The translations under genes and the position numbers were made by a program. Of a DNA stretch of 64,000 bases, positions 46,247 to 57,312 are shown one piece after another; positions within the stretch are counted from its first letter, which is position 1, and the number at the start of each line of letters is the position of its first letter. The notes under the pieces are model-generated. The model was not told where the DNA came from. It was given only the letters and a program-made list of their open reading frames with translations, and ran no database searches. This DNA is from Aquitalea denitrificans (GTDB lineage: Bacteria > Pseudomonadota > Gammaproteobacteria > Burkholderiales > Chromobacteriaceae), in assembly GCF_009856625.1 (NCBI RefSeq), contig NZ_CP047241.1, positions 744,001 through 808,000 of the forward strand, read 5' to 3'.

Positions 46247-47644
46247 ATGAGTTTGATGCGCAAGAAGAGCGTTCAGGGCATGCTGGAATTTGCCCAGACC
46301 GCCAAGGGGCTCCGCAAGGAGCTGTCGGCTTTCGACCTGACCATGCTGGGTATCGGTGCCATCATCGGTACTGGCATTTTCGTATTGACCGGTACAGGGG
46401 CAACAGTTGCCGGGCCTGGCCTGGTGCTGTCTTTCATCATTGGTGCCTTTGCCTGTGGCTTTGCCGCGCTGTGTTATGCCGAGTTTGCGGCCATGCTGCC
46501 GATTTCCGGTTCTACCTATACCTATGCCTACGCCACCCTGGGTGAGCTGGTGGCCTGGATCATCGGCTGGGACCTGATGCTGGAATACCTGCTGGCATCG
46601 TCTGCTGTTTCGGTAGGCTGGTCCGGTTATTTCCAGAGCCTGCTGGGTGGTTTCGGCATCCATCTGCCAGATGCGCTGACGGCTGCTGCCGGTGCTGCTC
46701 CGGGTAAAAGTACCATCTTCAACCTGCCAGCCTTTGCCATTGCCATGCTGATTACCGCCTTGCTGGCCTTTGGTATCAAGGAGTCCAAGCGGGTAAACAA
46801 TATCGTGGTGCTGATCAAGGTGGCGGTGGTGCTGATGTTTATCGCCATCGGTGTGTGGCATGTAAAACCGGTGAACTGGAGCCCGGCGCTGCCTTATGGC
46901 ATGAACGGTGTATTCCATGGTGCGGCCATCGTGTTCTTCAGCTTCCTGGGCTTTGACGCAGTAACTTGCGCGGCCGAAGAGGTGAAAGACCCGGCCCGTG
47001 ACATTCCCAAGGGTGTGATCTGGTCGCTGGCTATTTGCTCCATCCTGTATGTGATCGTGTCTGCCATCATGACCGGCATCGTGCCTTACGCCCAGTTTGC
47101 CGGTATCGACCATCCGGTATCGCTGGCCCTGCAAGTGGCCAAGCTGGACTGGTTTGCCGGTTTTGTCGATCTTGGTGCCATTCTGGGCATGCTGACGGTG
47201 ATTCTGGTGATGACCTACGGCCAAACCCGTATTCTGTTTGCCATGAGCCGTGACGGCCTGCTGCCCAAGGTCTTCTCCGAAGTGAATCCGAAATACGGCA
47301 CGCCGTACAAGGCCACCTGGCTGATTGGCACCATCATCGCCCTGATTGCCGGTTTCATTCCGCTGCATACCCTGGCTGAGCTGGTGAACATTGGTACGCT
47401 GGCGGCGTTCTCGCTGATTGCTATTGCCATCATCAAGCTGCGCAAGACCGAGCCTAATCTGCCGCGCAAATTCATGTGCCCGGGCGTGCCCTATGTGCCG
47501 GCACTGGCCGTCATCTTCTGCGTATTCCTGATGGCGCAGCTGTCCATGCTGACCTGGCTGTGCTTCGTAGTGTGGCTGGTGATTGGCCTGGTGGTGTACT
47601 TCGGCTACTCGCGCAAGAATTCCCACTTGCACAAGCAGGCCTGA
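46247..47644 (+). CDS. APC-family amino acid permease (cationic amino acid transporter type)
   Basis: A 465-residue inner-membrane transporter with 12 hydrophobic segments. The helix-1 motif GIGAIIGTGIFVLTGTGA near residue 36 is typical of the APC superfamily. FFSFLGFDAVTCAAEEVKDP near residue 227 marks the CAT/YfnA-like group. The RBS is weak. The substrate is not decided by the sequence; cationic or small neutral amino acids are usual for this group. It is monocistronic, with a terminator behind it. Confidence 0.88.
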   Translation: MSLMRKKSVQGMLEFAQTAKGLRKELSAFDLTMLGIGAIIGTGIFVLTGTGATVAGPGLVLSFIIGAFACGFAALCYAEFAAMLPISGSTYTYAYATLGELVAWIIGWDLMLEYLLASSAVSVGWSGYFQSLLGGFGIHLPDALTAAAGAAPGKSTIFNLPAFAIAMLITALLAFGIKESKRVNNIVVLIKVAVVLMFIAIGVWHVKPVNWSPALPYGMNGVFHGAAIVFFSFLGFDAVTCAAEEVKDPARDIPKGVIWSLAICSILYVIVSAIMTGIVPYAQFAGIDHPVSLALQVAKLDWFAGFVDLGAILGMLTVILVMTYGQTRILFAMSRDGLLPKVFSEVNPKYGTPYKATWLIGTIIALIAGFIPLHTLAELVNIGTLAAFSLIAIAIIKLRKTEPNLPRKFMCPGVPYVPALAVIFCVFLMAQLSMLTWLCFVVWLVIGLVVYFGYSRKNSHLHKQA

Positions 47645-47672
47645 TTCCGTACTTGCTTCGGTACCTGCCAAA

Positions 47673-47702
47673 GAAAAAGCCACCTCGCGAGGTGGCTTTT
47701 TT
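47673..47702 (+). terminator. Terminator of the APC permease gene
   Basis: AAAAAGCCACCTCGCGAGGTGGCTTTTTT is a perfect stem with A- and T-runs and probably also ends the convergent flavodoxin gene. Confidence 0.9.
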
Positions 47703-47722
47703 GTATCTGCAATGCGGAAAAA

Positions 47723-48277
47723 TCAGCCGCGCAGCTTGGCGGCGATGGCGGCGACACGTGCGCCATATTGTTTGGCGGTGTCCAGATCGCCCTGCGGGAT
47801 TTCATCCGCGCTGGCATCTGCCGGGGATTGCACCAACAGGCCGACCGAGCCGCCCAGATTGTTGATGTCAGTACGTTGCGCGGCCTTGGTATTGCTCGGC
47901 AGCAAACCCAGGCTGACCCAGATGCCGCCATGTTGCGAAGCCAGGGTTTGCAGGGTGATCAGGGCAACCTGCTTGTCGCCGTTCAGGCTGGCGCTATTGG
48001 TAAAGCCACCGAATACCTTGTCTTGCCAAGCACGGGTGAACCAGGCCTTGGACGTGGCATCGGCAAATTTCTTGAACTGCCAGCTCGGGCTGCCCATATA
48101 GGTGGGCGCGCCAAAGATAATGGCATCGGCAGCGGCCAGTTGATCCCATGCGCTGTCTGCGACATTGCCTTCTGCGTCAATGGCGATGAGTTCGGCATTG
48201 GCACCGACAGCCACTTGCTGGGCAACGCGTTGGGTATGGCCGTAGCCGGAATGATAGACAACGACAACCTTGGTCAT
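47723..48277 (-). CDS. Flavodoxin-fold NAD(P)H:quinone oxidoreductase (WrbA-like)
   Basis: A 184-residue FMN-binding protein. The FMN phosphate loop YHSGYGHTQ lies at residues 8-16, followed by AAADAIIFGAPTYMGSPSWQ near residue 48 and FGGFTNSASLNGDKQ near residue 89. It resembles WrbA, with the tetramer-type insertion reduced. It would reduce quinones by two electrons and limit semiquinone formation. It converges with the APC permease gene. The start MTKVVVVYHSG is standard. Confidence 0.87.
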   Translation of the reverse strand: MTKVVVVYHSGYGHTQRVAQQVAVGANAELIAIDAEGNVADSAWDQLAAADAIIFGAPTYMGSPSWQFKKFADATSKAWFTRAWQDKVFGGFTNSASLNGDKQVALITLQTLASQHGGIWVSLGLLPSNTKAAQRTDINNLGGSVGLLVQSPADASADEIPQGDLDTAKQYGARVAAIAAKLRG

Positions 48278-48438
48278 GGTGTATGCCTTTTCTGCAGATG
48301 AGTCGGGAAGGAGTGACGTGCCGTGACCGACGCGCCAAAAAGAATAGCAGCGTCCAGTATAGTGATTGTTCGTGTCAGTACTAGTAGCTTTTGATGAATT
48401 GATTGTTTAGCCAGATTTAATAAACGGCAGACAGCAAG

Positions 48439-48471
48439 CAAAACGCCCGCAGGCGTGAAGCCGGCGGGCGT
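48439..48471 (-). terminator. Terminator of aceA
   Basis: On the minus strand ACGCCCGC and GCGGGCGT form a GC stem with a 13-nt loop, then TTTTGCTT. It lies about 40 bp past the aceA stop. Confidence 0.65.
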
Positions 48472-48510
48472 GGCAGCCAAGGCCGGCAAGCCGGCCCAGG
48501 TAGAGACTGC

Positions 48511-49809
48511 TTAGTGGAACTGCTCTTCTTCGGTGGAGCCAGTCAGTGCGGTAACGCTGGACTGGCCGCCCTGGATCACGGTGGTGACATCGTCGAAGTA
48601 GCCAGTGCCCACTTCCTGCTGGTGCGACACGAAGGTGTAGCCGCGGTCGCGCGCTGCGAATTCCGGCTCTTGTACCTTCTCGACGTAGGCCGACATGCCG
48701 CGTGCCACGTAGTCTTGTGCCAGGTCGTACATGTTGTACCACATGCTGTGGATACCAGCCAAAGTGATGAACTGGTATTTGTAGCCCATGGCACCCAGTT
48801 CGCGCTGGAACTTGGCGATGGTGGCATCGTCCAGGTTCTTTTTCCAGTTGAAGGATGGCGAGCAGTTGTAAGCCAACAGTTTGCCCGGATGCTTGGCATG
48901 TACGGCTTCGGCAAATTTGCGAGCAAATTCCAGATCCGGCGTACCGGTTTCGCACCATACCAGGTCGGCGTAGTCAGCGTAGGCTACGGCGCGGCTGATG
49001 GCTTGTTCCAGACCCTTCTTGGTCTTGTAGAAGCCTTCGGCAGTGCGCTCACCGGTCAGGAATGGCTTGTCGTTGGCATCGTAGTCGCTGGTGATCAGAT
49101 CAGCAGCTTCAGCGTCGGTACGGGCAATCACCAGGGTCGGCACGCCGTACACGTCGGCAGCCATACGGGCAGCGATCAGCTTCTGGATGGCTTCCTGGGT
49201 CGGTACCAGTACCTTGCCGCCCATGTGGCCACACTTTTTAACCGAAGCCAGTTGGTCTTCAAAGTGAACACCACCGGCACCAGCGCGGATCATGGCCTTC
49301 ATCAGTTCGTAGGCATTCAGTACGCCACCGAAACCGGCTTCGGCATCGGCCACGATGGGCGCGTAGTAGTCAACAAAACCGGCAGCACCCTTTTCAACAC
49401 CCTTGGAGTGCTGGATTTCGTCGGCACGGGTGAAGGCGTTGTTGATACGTTCAACCACCTTCGGCACTGAATCCACCGGATACAAGGACTGGTCCGGGTA
49501 CATGGCGGAGTATTCGTTGTTGTCGGCGGCGACTTGCCAGCCTGACAGGTAGATGGCCTTGATGCCGGCTTTCACCTGCTGCATGGCCTGACCACCGGTC
49601 AGTGCGCCCAGACAGTTGATGTAGGGTTCGTTGTTGACCAGGTTCCACAGTTTCTCGGCGCCTTGGCGGGCCAGGGTGTGTTCCACTTGTACCGAACCGC
49701 GCAGACGCTCTACGTCGGCAGCGGTATAACCACGCTTGATACCTTTCCAGCGCGGGTTGGTGTCCCAGTCATGTTGAATGGCGGCGATACGTTGTTCGCG
49801 AGTAGTCAT
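48511..49809 (-). CDS. aceA: Isocitrate lyase
   Basis: Splits isocitrate into glyoxylate and succinate, the first glyoxylate-shunt step. The 432-residue product has the catalytic motif KKCGHMGGK near residue 190, with the nucleophilic cysteine, and the [18 protein letters not shown] segment [13 protein letters not shown] near residue 223. The [11 protein letters not shown] segment near residue 320 is the lid. The start at 49809 ([12 protein letters not shown]) is the family N-terminus; an upstream in-frame ATG would add 17 residues. Not in an operon with aceB, which is 4 kb away on the same strand. aceK is not in the window. Confidence 0.97.
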   Translation of the reverse strand: MTTREQRIAAIQHDWDTNPRWKGIKRGYTAADVERLRGSVQVEHTLARQGAEKLWNLVNNEPYINCLGALTGGQAMQQVKAGIKAIYLSGWQVAADNNEYSAMYPDQSLYPVDSVPKVVERINNAFTRADEIQHSKGVEKGAAGFVDYYAPIVADAEAGFGGVLNAYELMKAMIRAGAGGVHFEDQLASVKKCGHMGGKVLVPTQEAIQKLIAARMAADVYGVPTLVIARTDAEAADLITSDYDANDKPFLTGERTAEGFYKTKKGLEQAISRAVAYADYADLVWCETGTPDLEFARKFAEAVHAKHPGKLLAYNCSPSFNWKKNLDDATIAKFQRELGAMGYKYQFITLAGIHSMWYNMYDLAQDYVARGMSAYVEKVQEPEFAARDRGYTFVSHQQEVGTGYFDDVTTVIQGGQSSVTALTGSTEEEQFH

Positions 49810-50261
49810 GTTCAAACCCTTCTCGAATAGTTTTCTCTGCAGACCGGCGAATTCCGGCAATCCTCGGGCTAAATGACGGTCCGGTTTTTCCGGACTGATT
49901 TTGTTGACAACGGGTTATAGCCATTGTCCCTGTTGACCACCGGAGGCCCGTGGATGACGGTTTTCCGGGTGGGTCACTTAGCATGTGTGAGCCATTATAT
50001 GCACAAAAAAAATGGCTTGTGTGCAGTGCAACACCGAAAAAAAACCGATGTTCAAAAGCTAACAATCATGGCGAAAAGTGAAGACCATAATGCGTGCATT
50101 TTGTTGCAGTTGCGAAAACAAAAGTCCGAAAACGCACAGCGCGGTGAGGTCCGGTAACAGCGGCTGTGACCGTGGGGCAAGACCTGGGACTTGAATTCCC
50201 GTAGAGAGACCTTATCTGGCATCAGGACATCGTTTAAAGCTGATTCACTTGAGGTCTTGCC
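49810..50261. other. Divergent region between aceA and grpE
   Basis: About 450 bp without a gene. It holds a TTGCANTGC-type word (50023-50031) on the aceA side and the sigma-32-like promoter of grpE at 50190-50217. Confidence 0.65.
50190..50217 (+). promoter_or_regulatory. Sigma-32-like heat-shock promoter of grpE-dnaK-dnaJ
   Basis: CTTGAAT (50190-50196), a 13-bp spacer and CCTTATCT (50210-50217). Spacer length and the -10 octamer are identical to those before htpG. The leader to grpE is about 40 nt. Confidence 0.75.
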
Positions 50262-50807
50262 ATGCAGGAAAACCAGAACAACGCGACCAACGAAGCCGCG
50301 GTCGACGAAACCATCAACGCTGCAGCCAGCGAACAGGCTGTCGAGCAAACCGCCGAACAGCGCATCGCCGCACTGGAGGCACAGGTTGCCGAACTGCAGG
50401 ATCAGTTGCTGCGCAGTCGTGCAGATCAGGAAAACCAGCGTCGTCGCAATGCTGAAGAGCTGCTTAACACCCAGAAGTACGCCATCAACAAGTTTGCCCA
50501 GGAGCTGGTACCGGTAAAGGACTACCTGGAAATGGCCCTGCTAGACCAGAGCGGCCAGATCGACACTCTGAAAATGGGTGTGGACATGACGCTGAAACAA
50601 CTGGTGGCCGCCTTTGACAAGGCGCAGATCAAGGAAATTTCCCCTGCAGTGGGCGACAAGCTTGATCCGCACCAGCATCAGGCCATGAGCGCGGAAGAAT
50701 CCGATGCCGAAGCCAATACGGTGTTACGGGTGCTACAGAAAGGTTATCAGCTGGCTGAGCGCACGCTGCGTCCGGCCATGGTGATCGTGGCCAAGGCGCG
50801 TGCCTGA
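50262..50807 (+). CDS. grpE: Nucleotide exchange factor GrpE
   Basis: Releases ADP from DnaK. The 181-residue product has an acidic, alanine-rich N-terminus, a long coiled coil (about residues 38-85, IAALEAQVAELQDQLLRSRA and following) and the C-terminal four-helix/beta domain ending LRPAMVIVAKA. The VPVKDYLEMALL segment near residue 82 is typical of beta-proteobacterial GrpE. It heads the canonical grpE-dnaK-dnaJ order. The ATG follows GAGGTC by a few bases. Confidence 0.95.
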   Translation: MQENQNNATNEAAVDETINAAASEQAVEQTAEQRIAALEAQVAELQDQLLRSRADQENQRRRNAEELLNTQKYAINKFAQELVPVKDYLEMALLDQSGQIDTLKMGVDMTLKQLVAAFDKAQIKEISPAVGDKLDPHQHQAMSAEESDAEANTVLRVLQKGYQLAERTLRPAMVIVAKARA

Positions 50808-50839
50808 CCCGAAAATCATAAAAAGGTTCTTGGCAGCCA

Positions 50840-50846
50840 CTTGAAA
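50840..50846 (+). promoter_or_regulatory. Possible second heat-shock -35 box upstream of dnaK
   Basis: CTTGAAA is a perfect sigma-32 -35 heptamer 94 bp before dnaK. No good -10 box lies at 13-15 bp, so a separate dnaK promoter is uncertain. Confidence 0.3.
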
Positions 50847-50939
50847 AAGACAGCATAGCCAATACCTATGAAGACAACAGGCCACGGCTATCAGCTTTCG
50901 GCCGCAGTCGCAACGAATTGAGATAAAGGAATACTGAAT

Positions 50940-52859
50940 ATGGGCAAAATCATTGGTATCGACTTGGGCACCACTAACTCCTGCGTAGCCGTCGTTGAGG
51001 GGGGTAACCCCAAGGTGATTGAAAACGCCGAAGGCGCACGCACTACCCCGTCCATCATTGCTTATATGGAAGACGGCGAAATCCTGGTTGGCGCACCGGC
51101 CAAGCGTCAGGCTGTCACCAACCCGAAAAACACCCTCTACGCAGCCAAGCGCCTGATCGGTCGCCGCTTCGAAGACAAGGAAGTACAAAAAGACATCGAC
51201 CTGATGCCATTCCAGATCATGAAGGCTCCCAATGGTGATGCCTGGGTCAAGGTACGCGATCAGGAACTGGCTCCGCCGCAAATCTCCGCAGAAGTGCTGC
51301 GCAAGATGAAAAAGGCTGCCGAAGACTACCTGGGCGAAGAAGTGACCGAAGCGGTGATTACCGTACCGGCCTACTTCAACGACAGCCAGCGTCAGGCTAC
51401 CAAGGATGCCGGCCGTATTGCTGGTCTGGAAGTCAAGCGCATCATCAATGAACCGACTGCCGCCGCCCTGGCCTTTGGCCTGGCCAAGCAGGAAGGTGAC
51501 CGCAAGATTGCCGTATACGACCTGGGCGGTGGTACGTTCGACGTGTCCATCATCGAAATCGCCGACGTAGACGGCGAGCACCAGTTCGAAGTGCTGTCCA
51601 CCAACGGTGACACCTTCCTGGGCGGTGAAGACTTCGACCAGCGCATCATCGATTACATCGTGACCGAGTTCCAGCGCGAACAGGGCGTGAACCTGAAGAA
51701 CGACGTAATGGCCCTGCAACGTCTGAAGGAAGCTGCTGAAAAGGCCAAGATCGAGCTGTCCAGCGCCACCCAGACCGAAGTGAACCTGCCGTACATCACC
51801 ATGGATGCCACTGGTCCGAAGCACCTGGCCATGAAGATTACCCGTGCCAAGTTCGAAAGCCTGGTTGACGACCTGATCACCCGCTCCATCGAGCCGTGCC
51901 GTGTTGCCCTGAAGGACGCCGGTGTATCGCTGTCCGACATCACCGACGTGATCCTGGTCGGCGGTCAGTCCCGCATGCCCAAGGTGCAGGAAGCGGTGAA
52001 GGAATTCTTCGGCAAGGAACCGCGCAAGGACGTGAACCCGGACGAAGCCGTGGCTGTGGGGGCTGCGATTCAGGGCTCGGTACTGTCCGGCGAGCGTAAA
52101 GACGTACTGCTGCTGGACGTAACCCCGCTGTCGCTGGGTATCGAAACCCTGGGCGGCGTGATGACCAAGCTGATCCAGAAGAACACCACCATCCCGACCA
52201 AGGCTTCGCAAACCTTCTCCACCGCGGATGACAACCAGACTGCCGTGACCATTCATGTGCTGCAGGGCGAGCGCGAAAAGGCGGCCGCCAACAAGAGCCT
52301 GGGTCAGTTCAATCTGGGTGACATTCCGCCGGCACCGCGTGGCATTCCGCAGATCGAAGTGGAATTCAATATCGACGCCAACGGTATCCTGCACGTATCG
52401 GCCAAGGACAAGGCCAGCGGCAAGCAAGCCAACATCACCATCCAGGCTTCCTCCGGTCTGTCCGAAGAGGAAATCCAGCGCATGGTGAAGGATGCCGAAG
52501 CCAATGCCGAGGAAGACAAGAAGCTGCACGAGCTGGTGACTGCGCGTAATCAGGCTGAAGGTTTGATCCACAGCGTGAAGAAGTCCCTGTCCGAGCATGG
52601 CGACAAGATCGACGCCGCTGAAAAGGCCAAGATCGAAGACGCTGTCAAAGCCGCTGAAGAGGTGGTGAAGGGCGAAGACAAGGCTGTGATCGAAGCCAAG
52701 ACCGAAGAACTGGCCAAGGCCAGCCAGAAGCTGGGCGAAATCATGTATGCACAGGCGCAGCAGGCTGAAGCCGGCCAGGGCGCTGCCGATGCCGGCCAGG
52801 CCAAGGACGAAGGCGATGTGGTGGATGCCGAGTTCGAAGAAGTAAAAGACAAGAAGTAA
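50940..52859 (+). CDS. dnaK: Chaperone protein DnaK (Hsp70)
   Basis: ATP-driven chaperone that binds exposed hydrophobic peptides. The 639-residue product has the three Hsp70 signatures: [12 protein letters not shown] (residues 4-15), [15 protein letters not shown] near residue 194 and [14 protein letters not shown] near 337. The EEVD-like end is replaced by the bacterial acidic tail ([16 protein letters not shown]). It lies 132 bp after grpE and 130 bp before dnaJ. Confidence 0.98.
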   Translation: MGKIIGIDLGTTNSCVAVVEGGNPKVIENAEGARTTPSIIAYMEDGEILVGAPAKRQAVTNPKNTLYAAKRLIGRRFEDKEVQKDIDLMPFQIMKAPNGDAWVKVRDQELAPPQISAEVLRKMKKAAEDYLGEEVTEAVITVPAYFNDSQRQATKDAGRIAGLEVKRIINEPTAAALAFGLAKQEGDRKIAVYDLGGGTFDVSIIEIADVDGEHQFEVLSTNGDTFLGGEDFDQRIIDYIVTEFQREQGVNLKNDVMALQRLKEAAEKAKIELSSATQTEVNLPYITMDATGPKHLAMKITRAKFESLVDDLITRSIEPCRVALKDAGVSLSDITDVILVGGQSRMPKVQEAVKEFFGKEPRKDVNPDEAVAVGAAIQGSVLSGERKDVLLLDVTPLSLGIETLGGVMTKLIQKNTTIPTKASQTFSTADDNQTAVTIHVLQGEREKAAANKSLGQFNLGDIPPAPRGIPQIEVEFNIDANGILHVSAKDKASGKQANITIQASSGLSEEEIQRMVKDAEANAEEDKKLHELVTARNQAEGLIHSVKKSLSEHGDKIDAAEKAKIEDAVKAAEEVVKGEDKAVIEAKTEELAKASQKLGEIMYAQAQQAEAGQGAADAGQAKDEGDVVDAEFEEVKDKK

Positions 52860-52882
52860 GCCCAGGGCTTGCAGACTGAACG

Positions 52883-52926
52883 AGGCACAGGGAATGGCGG
52901 AGAATGCTCCACCGGCCTCTGTGCCT
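52883..52926 (+). repeat. Hairpin between dnaK and dnaJ
   Basis: AGGCACAG (52883-52890) pairs with CTGTGCCT (52919-52926), with a smaller imperfect stem in the loop. No real T-run follows; partial termination or RNA processing could set the DnaK:DnaJ ratio. Confidence 0.5.
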
Positions 52927-52989
52927 TTGCCATGTTAAGAAGATCATTGCCTGCCGTACCGGTTGGTCACGGCCAGAGAGTGAAACACC

Positions 52990-54117
52990 ATGTCCAAAAA
53001 AGATTTTTATGATGTACTCGGCGTCAATCGGGACGCCTCCGAGGACGACATCAAAAAGGCTTACCGCAAGCTGGCGATGAAGTATCACCCGGACCGTAAT
53101 CCGGACAGCAAGGAAGCGGAAGAAAAGTTCAAGGAAGTCAAAGAGGCGTATGAAATCCTCTCCGACAGCCAGAAGCGCAGTGCATACGACCAGTTTGGCC
53201 ATGCCGGCGTAGACCCGCAGGCCGGTGCTGGCGGCGGCGGTGCCGGCTTTGGTGGCTTTGGCGATTTTGCTGACATTTTCAGCGACATCTTCGGCGGTGG
53301 CCGTGGTGGTGCTGGCGGTGGCCGCTCCAACGTCTACCGGGGTGCCGACCTGCGCTACAACCTGGATATCTCGCTGGAAGAAGCGGCGCGTGGCTGCGAA
53401 AAGCAGATCCGTATCCCCTCGCATGAAGACTGCGAAGTGTGCCACGGTACAGGTGCCAAGCCGGGTACCCAGCCCAAGACCTGCTCCACCTGCGGTGGCC
53501 ACGGTCAGGTACGCATGAGCCAAGGCTTCTTCTCCATCCAGCAAACCTGCCCCACCTGCCACGGCAGCGGCAAGCAGATCAGCGACCCCTGCACCAGCTG
53601 CCACGGTGCGGGCCAGAAGAAGACCAACAAGACGCTGAACGTGAAGATTCCGGCAGGCGTGGATGAGGGTGACCGCATTCGCCTGTCTGGCGAAGGCGAG
53701 CCTGGGCAGAATGGCGGCCCGTCCGGCGATCTGTATGTCGTTACCCACATCAAGCAGCACGCGGTGTTCCAGCGTGATGGCATGGATCTGCACTGCGAAA
53801 TGCCCATCTCCTTCGCGACGGCTGCACTGGGTGGCGAGATCGAGATTCCTACGCTCGATGGCATGGCCAAGGTGAAGATTGCCGCAGAAACGCAAAGTGG
53901 CCGGGTATACCGTCTGCGTGGCAAGGGTGTGAAAGCGGTACGTGGCACTGACTATGGCGATCTGCACTGCCATGTGGTGGTGGAAACCCCGGTCAAGCTG
54001 ACCGAGCGCCAGCGCGAACTGTTGCGTGAGTTTGAAGCCATCAGCCAGGGTGACGTTGCCATGCATAATCCGCGTTCCAAGTCCTTCATGGACAAGCTGC
54101 GCGATTTCTTTGAATAA
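52990..54117 (+). CDS. dnaJ: Chaperone protein DnaJ (Hsp40)
   Basis: Co-chaperone that stimulates DnaK ATPase. The 375-residue product has the J domain with HPD in [13 protein letters not shown] (near residue 33), a Gly/Phe-rich segment (about 75-115), four zinc-binding CxxCxGxG repeats ([36 protein letters not shown]) and the C-terminal substrate domain. It is the third gene of the grpE-dnaK-dnaJ unit and is followed by a terminator. Confidence 0.97.
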   Translation: MSKKDFYDVLGVNRDASEDDIKKAYRKLAMKYHPDRNPDSKEAEEKFKEVKEAYEILSDSQKRSAYDQFGHAGVDPQAGAGGGGAGFGGFGDFADIFSDIFGGGRGGAGGGRSNVYRGADLRYNLDISLEEAARGCEKQIRIPSHEDCEVCHGTGAKPGTQPKTCSTCGGHGQVRMSQGFFSIQQTCPTCHGSGKQISDPCTSCHGAGQKKTNKTLNVKIPAGVDEGDRIRLSGEGEPGQNGGPSGDLYVVTHIKQHAVFQRDGMDLHCEMPISFATAALGGEIEIPTLDGMAKVKIAAETQSGRVYRLRGKGVKAVRGTDYGDLHCHVVVETPVKLTERQRELLREFEAISQGDVAMHNPRSKSFMDKLRDFFE

Positions 54118-54158
54118 GCCGAAATACAGGGCTTGAGCCTGCTTGCAGGTTGTTGATC

Positions 54159-54188
54159 AACCCCCGGTTTTCCGGGGGTTTTGTTTTT
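54159..54188 (+). terminator. Terminator of grpE-dnaK-dnaJ
   Basis: AACCCCCGG-TTTT-CCGGGGGTT followed by TTGTTTTT, about 42 bp after the dnaJ stop. Confidence 0.9.
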
Positions 54189-54213
54189 CAGGCGTGTGCA
54201 TGGCTGCAGAATG

Positions 54214-54241
54214 AAAAAAGCCACCGCGGCAGTGCGGTGGC
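54214..54241 (-). terminator. Terminator of the porin gene
   Basis: On the minus strand GCCACCGC and GCGGTGGC form a stem with a 6-nt loop, then TTTTTT, about 40 bp past the porin stop. Confidence 0.88.
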
Positions 54242-54280
54242 AAATGACTTTCTTCAAAGGAACCAGCCAGTGGGCAGTGC

Positions 54281-55390
54281 TTAGAAGTTGTGCTTCAGCA
54301 TCACCCAGGTAATGGTGGCCTTGTCCTGAGCCCAGCCCATTGCGGTTTGCGCGCCCTTGTCTTCCTTCACCTGACCGTAACCGGCTTCAACCATGGTGCG
54401 CTTGCTCAGGCTGTAATCCAGAGCGGCAGCCCATTGCGTAGCCCCCCAATCTTGCGACTGGCCGTCAACCTTCACGCTGCTGCGCTTGGAGTAGACAAAG
54501 GACGGCTTGAAGGCGCCGATGGTGTAGGCAACATTCACGGCCCAGACATTGCTGGTCAGCTTGTTGGCACCGGTGTTGGCAACGGTGGTATTGGCGATAC
54601 CGGCAACTGCCTGGCTGCCGTCGCTATTGGTCGCCCAGGCATTGCCCCACAGGCTGCTGCGTTGCAGGGTGGCAGCCAGGTAAAGATTGTTGGCATCGTA
54701 GCCGAATTCAACGCGGTGAATGCCGCTGTTGTGGTCTGCCACGGTGTTGTACTTGGCCATGTAGGCGTAGGCACCAAAGAAGCCGGAGTTGGCGTAGGCC
54801 AGACGGGTTCCCAGGGTGTTACCGGTTTTCTTGCCGCCGGATACCTGTGCTTCACCGGAGCCAACCTGAACCATGGCGTTGAAGCCGTTCAGGTCGGGGC
54901 TGTCGTAGCGCACACCGTTTTTCACGCGGCTGTCACCGTAGGCACCAAAGATGTCGGTACCTTCATACAGCGGGAAGGCGATGCCAGTGCTGGCATCACG
55001 GCGCGGGCCGTACAGGTTGTCAGTGGATTCGGTTTCGCCCAGTACGTCGTCGATGTAACCCAGACGAACCTTACCGAAGCTGCCTTCCACGCCGACAAAG
55101 CTGGTGCGGTTGGCAAAGGTGCCGGAACCGGTGCCGCTGGTGGCAACGCCATCCACGTTCATGCCGGTTTCAACCTGCCAGATGGCTTTCAGACCATTGC
55201 CCAGCTCTTCATTACCCTTGAAGCCAATACGGCTGGCAAAGTCGTCCACACCGGTGCTCGACTTGAAGCTGGTGTCAGTGCTCTTCATGCTATCCAGGCC
55301 CGCACGAATGGAGCCGTAGATGGTGACATCAGCGTGTGCCAGTACCGGCAGGGCTGCTGCAATGGCAGCAGCGAGTACGAGTTTTTTCAT
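54281..55390 (-). CDS. Neisseria-type trimeric porin
   Basis: General diffusion porin of the outer membrane. The 369-residue precursor has a signal peptide (MKKLVLAAAIAAALPVLAHA) and then DVTIYGSIRAGLDSM, the first beta strand typical of betaproteobacterial porins. The C-terminus ends in phenylalanine (MLKHNF), the BAM-recognised last strand. Mid-sequence RLGYIDDVLGETEST is the PEFG-like loop-3 region. The start at 55390 follows AGAGGA. BamC at 4.4 kb and the RmpM-like protein at 13.6 kb are likely helpers in assembly and anchoring. Solute selectivity cannot be read. Confidence 0.92.
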   Translation of the reverse strand: MKKLVLAAAIAAALPVLAHADVTIYGSIRAGLDSMKSTDTSFKSSTGVDDFASRIGFKGNEELGNGLKAIWQVETGMNVDGVATSGTGSGTFANRTSFVGVEGSFGKVRLGYIDDVLGETESTDNLYGPRRDASTGIAFPLYEGTDIFGAYGDSRVKNGVRYDSPDLNGFNAMVQVGSGEAQVSGGKKTGNTLGTRLAYANSGFFGAYAYMAKYNTVADHNSGIHRVEFGYDANNLYLAATLQRSSLWGNAWATNSDGSQAVAGIANTTVANTGANKLTSNVWAVNVAYTIGAFKPSFVYSKRSSVKVDGQSQDWGATQWAAALDYSLSKRTMVEAGYGQVKEDKGAQTAMGWAQDKATITWVMLKHNF

Positions 55391-57004
<1,614 letters not shown>

Positions 57005-57009
57005 GCGCT

Positions 57010-57047
57010 TAGCTGCTACCGGCCTGCCCGTGGCGGGGCGGTAGCTG
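57010..57047 (+). repeat. Stem-loop after hemB
   Basis: AGCTGCTACC pairs imperfectly with GGTAGCT around an inner GCCTGCCC/GGCGGGGC part. No T-run follows. It may separate hemB from the next small gene. Confidence 0.45.
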
Positions 57048-57063
57048 ATCAATGAAGGAGTAG

Positions 57064-57276
57064 ATGATGGATATTCTGCATTCCACCTGGTTCTGGCTGT
57101 TTGTCATCGTGGCACTGGTAATGTCCACCATCGGCTCGCTGGCCAGACTGTCCAAGGCCCCGCCGCCGGTTGATCTGCCGGGGGTAAAGTCGCAGCCCTA
57201 TGCGGACGACGACGACGAGGATGATGCCGATAGCCCTACCGGCCATACCCCGGCCAGCTTGCGCAAGCCTAAATAA
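57064..57276 (+). CDS. Small single-pass membrane protein, unknown
   Basis: A 70-residue protein with one transmembrane helix (WFWLFVIVALVMSTIGSLA, residues 9-27), then a proline-rich link and a very acidic stretch (DDDDEDDADS) near residue 48. AAGGAG precedes the ATG by 3 bp or the next in-frame ATG by 6 bp, which supports translation. It follows hemB by 59 bp. I do not recognise a family with a known function. Confidence 0.7.
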   Translation: MMDILHSTWFWLFVIVALVMSTIGSLARLSKAPPPVDLPGVKSQPYADDDDEDDADSPTGHTPASLRKPK

Positions 57277-57312
57277 GGGACGATATCCGTTTTGGTAGCG
57301 TACGGGCTGGTA

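Noticed and set aside
50733..52598. 621-codon minus-strand frame opposite dnaK
   Set aside because: It mirrors dnaK codon structure, has no known domain and no RBS. Long antisense frames are common opposite GC-rich highly expressed genes.
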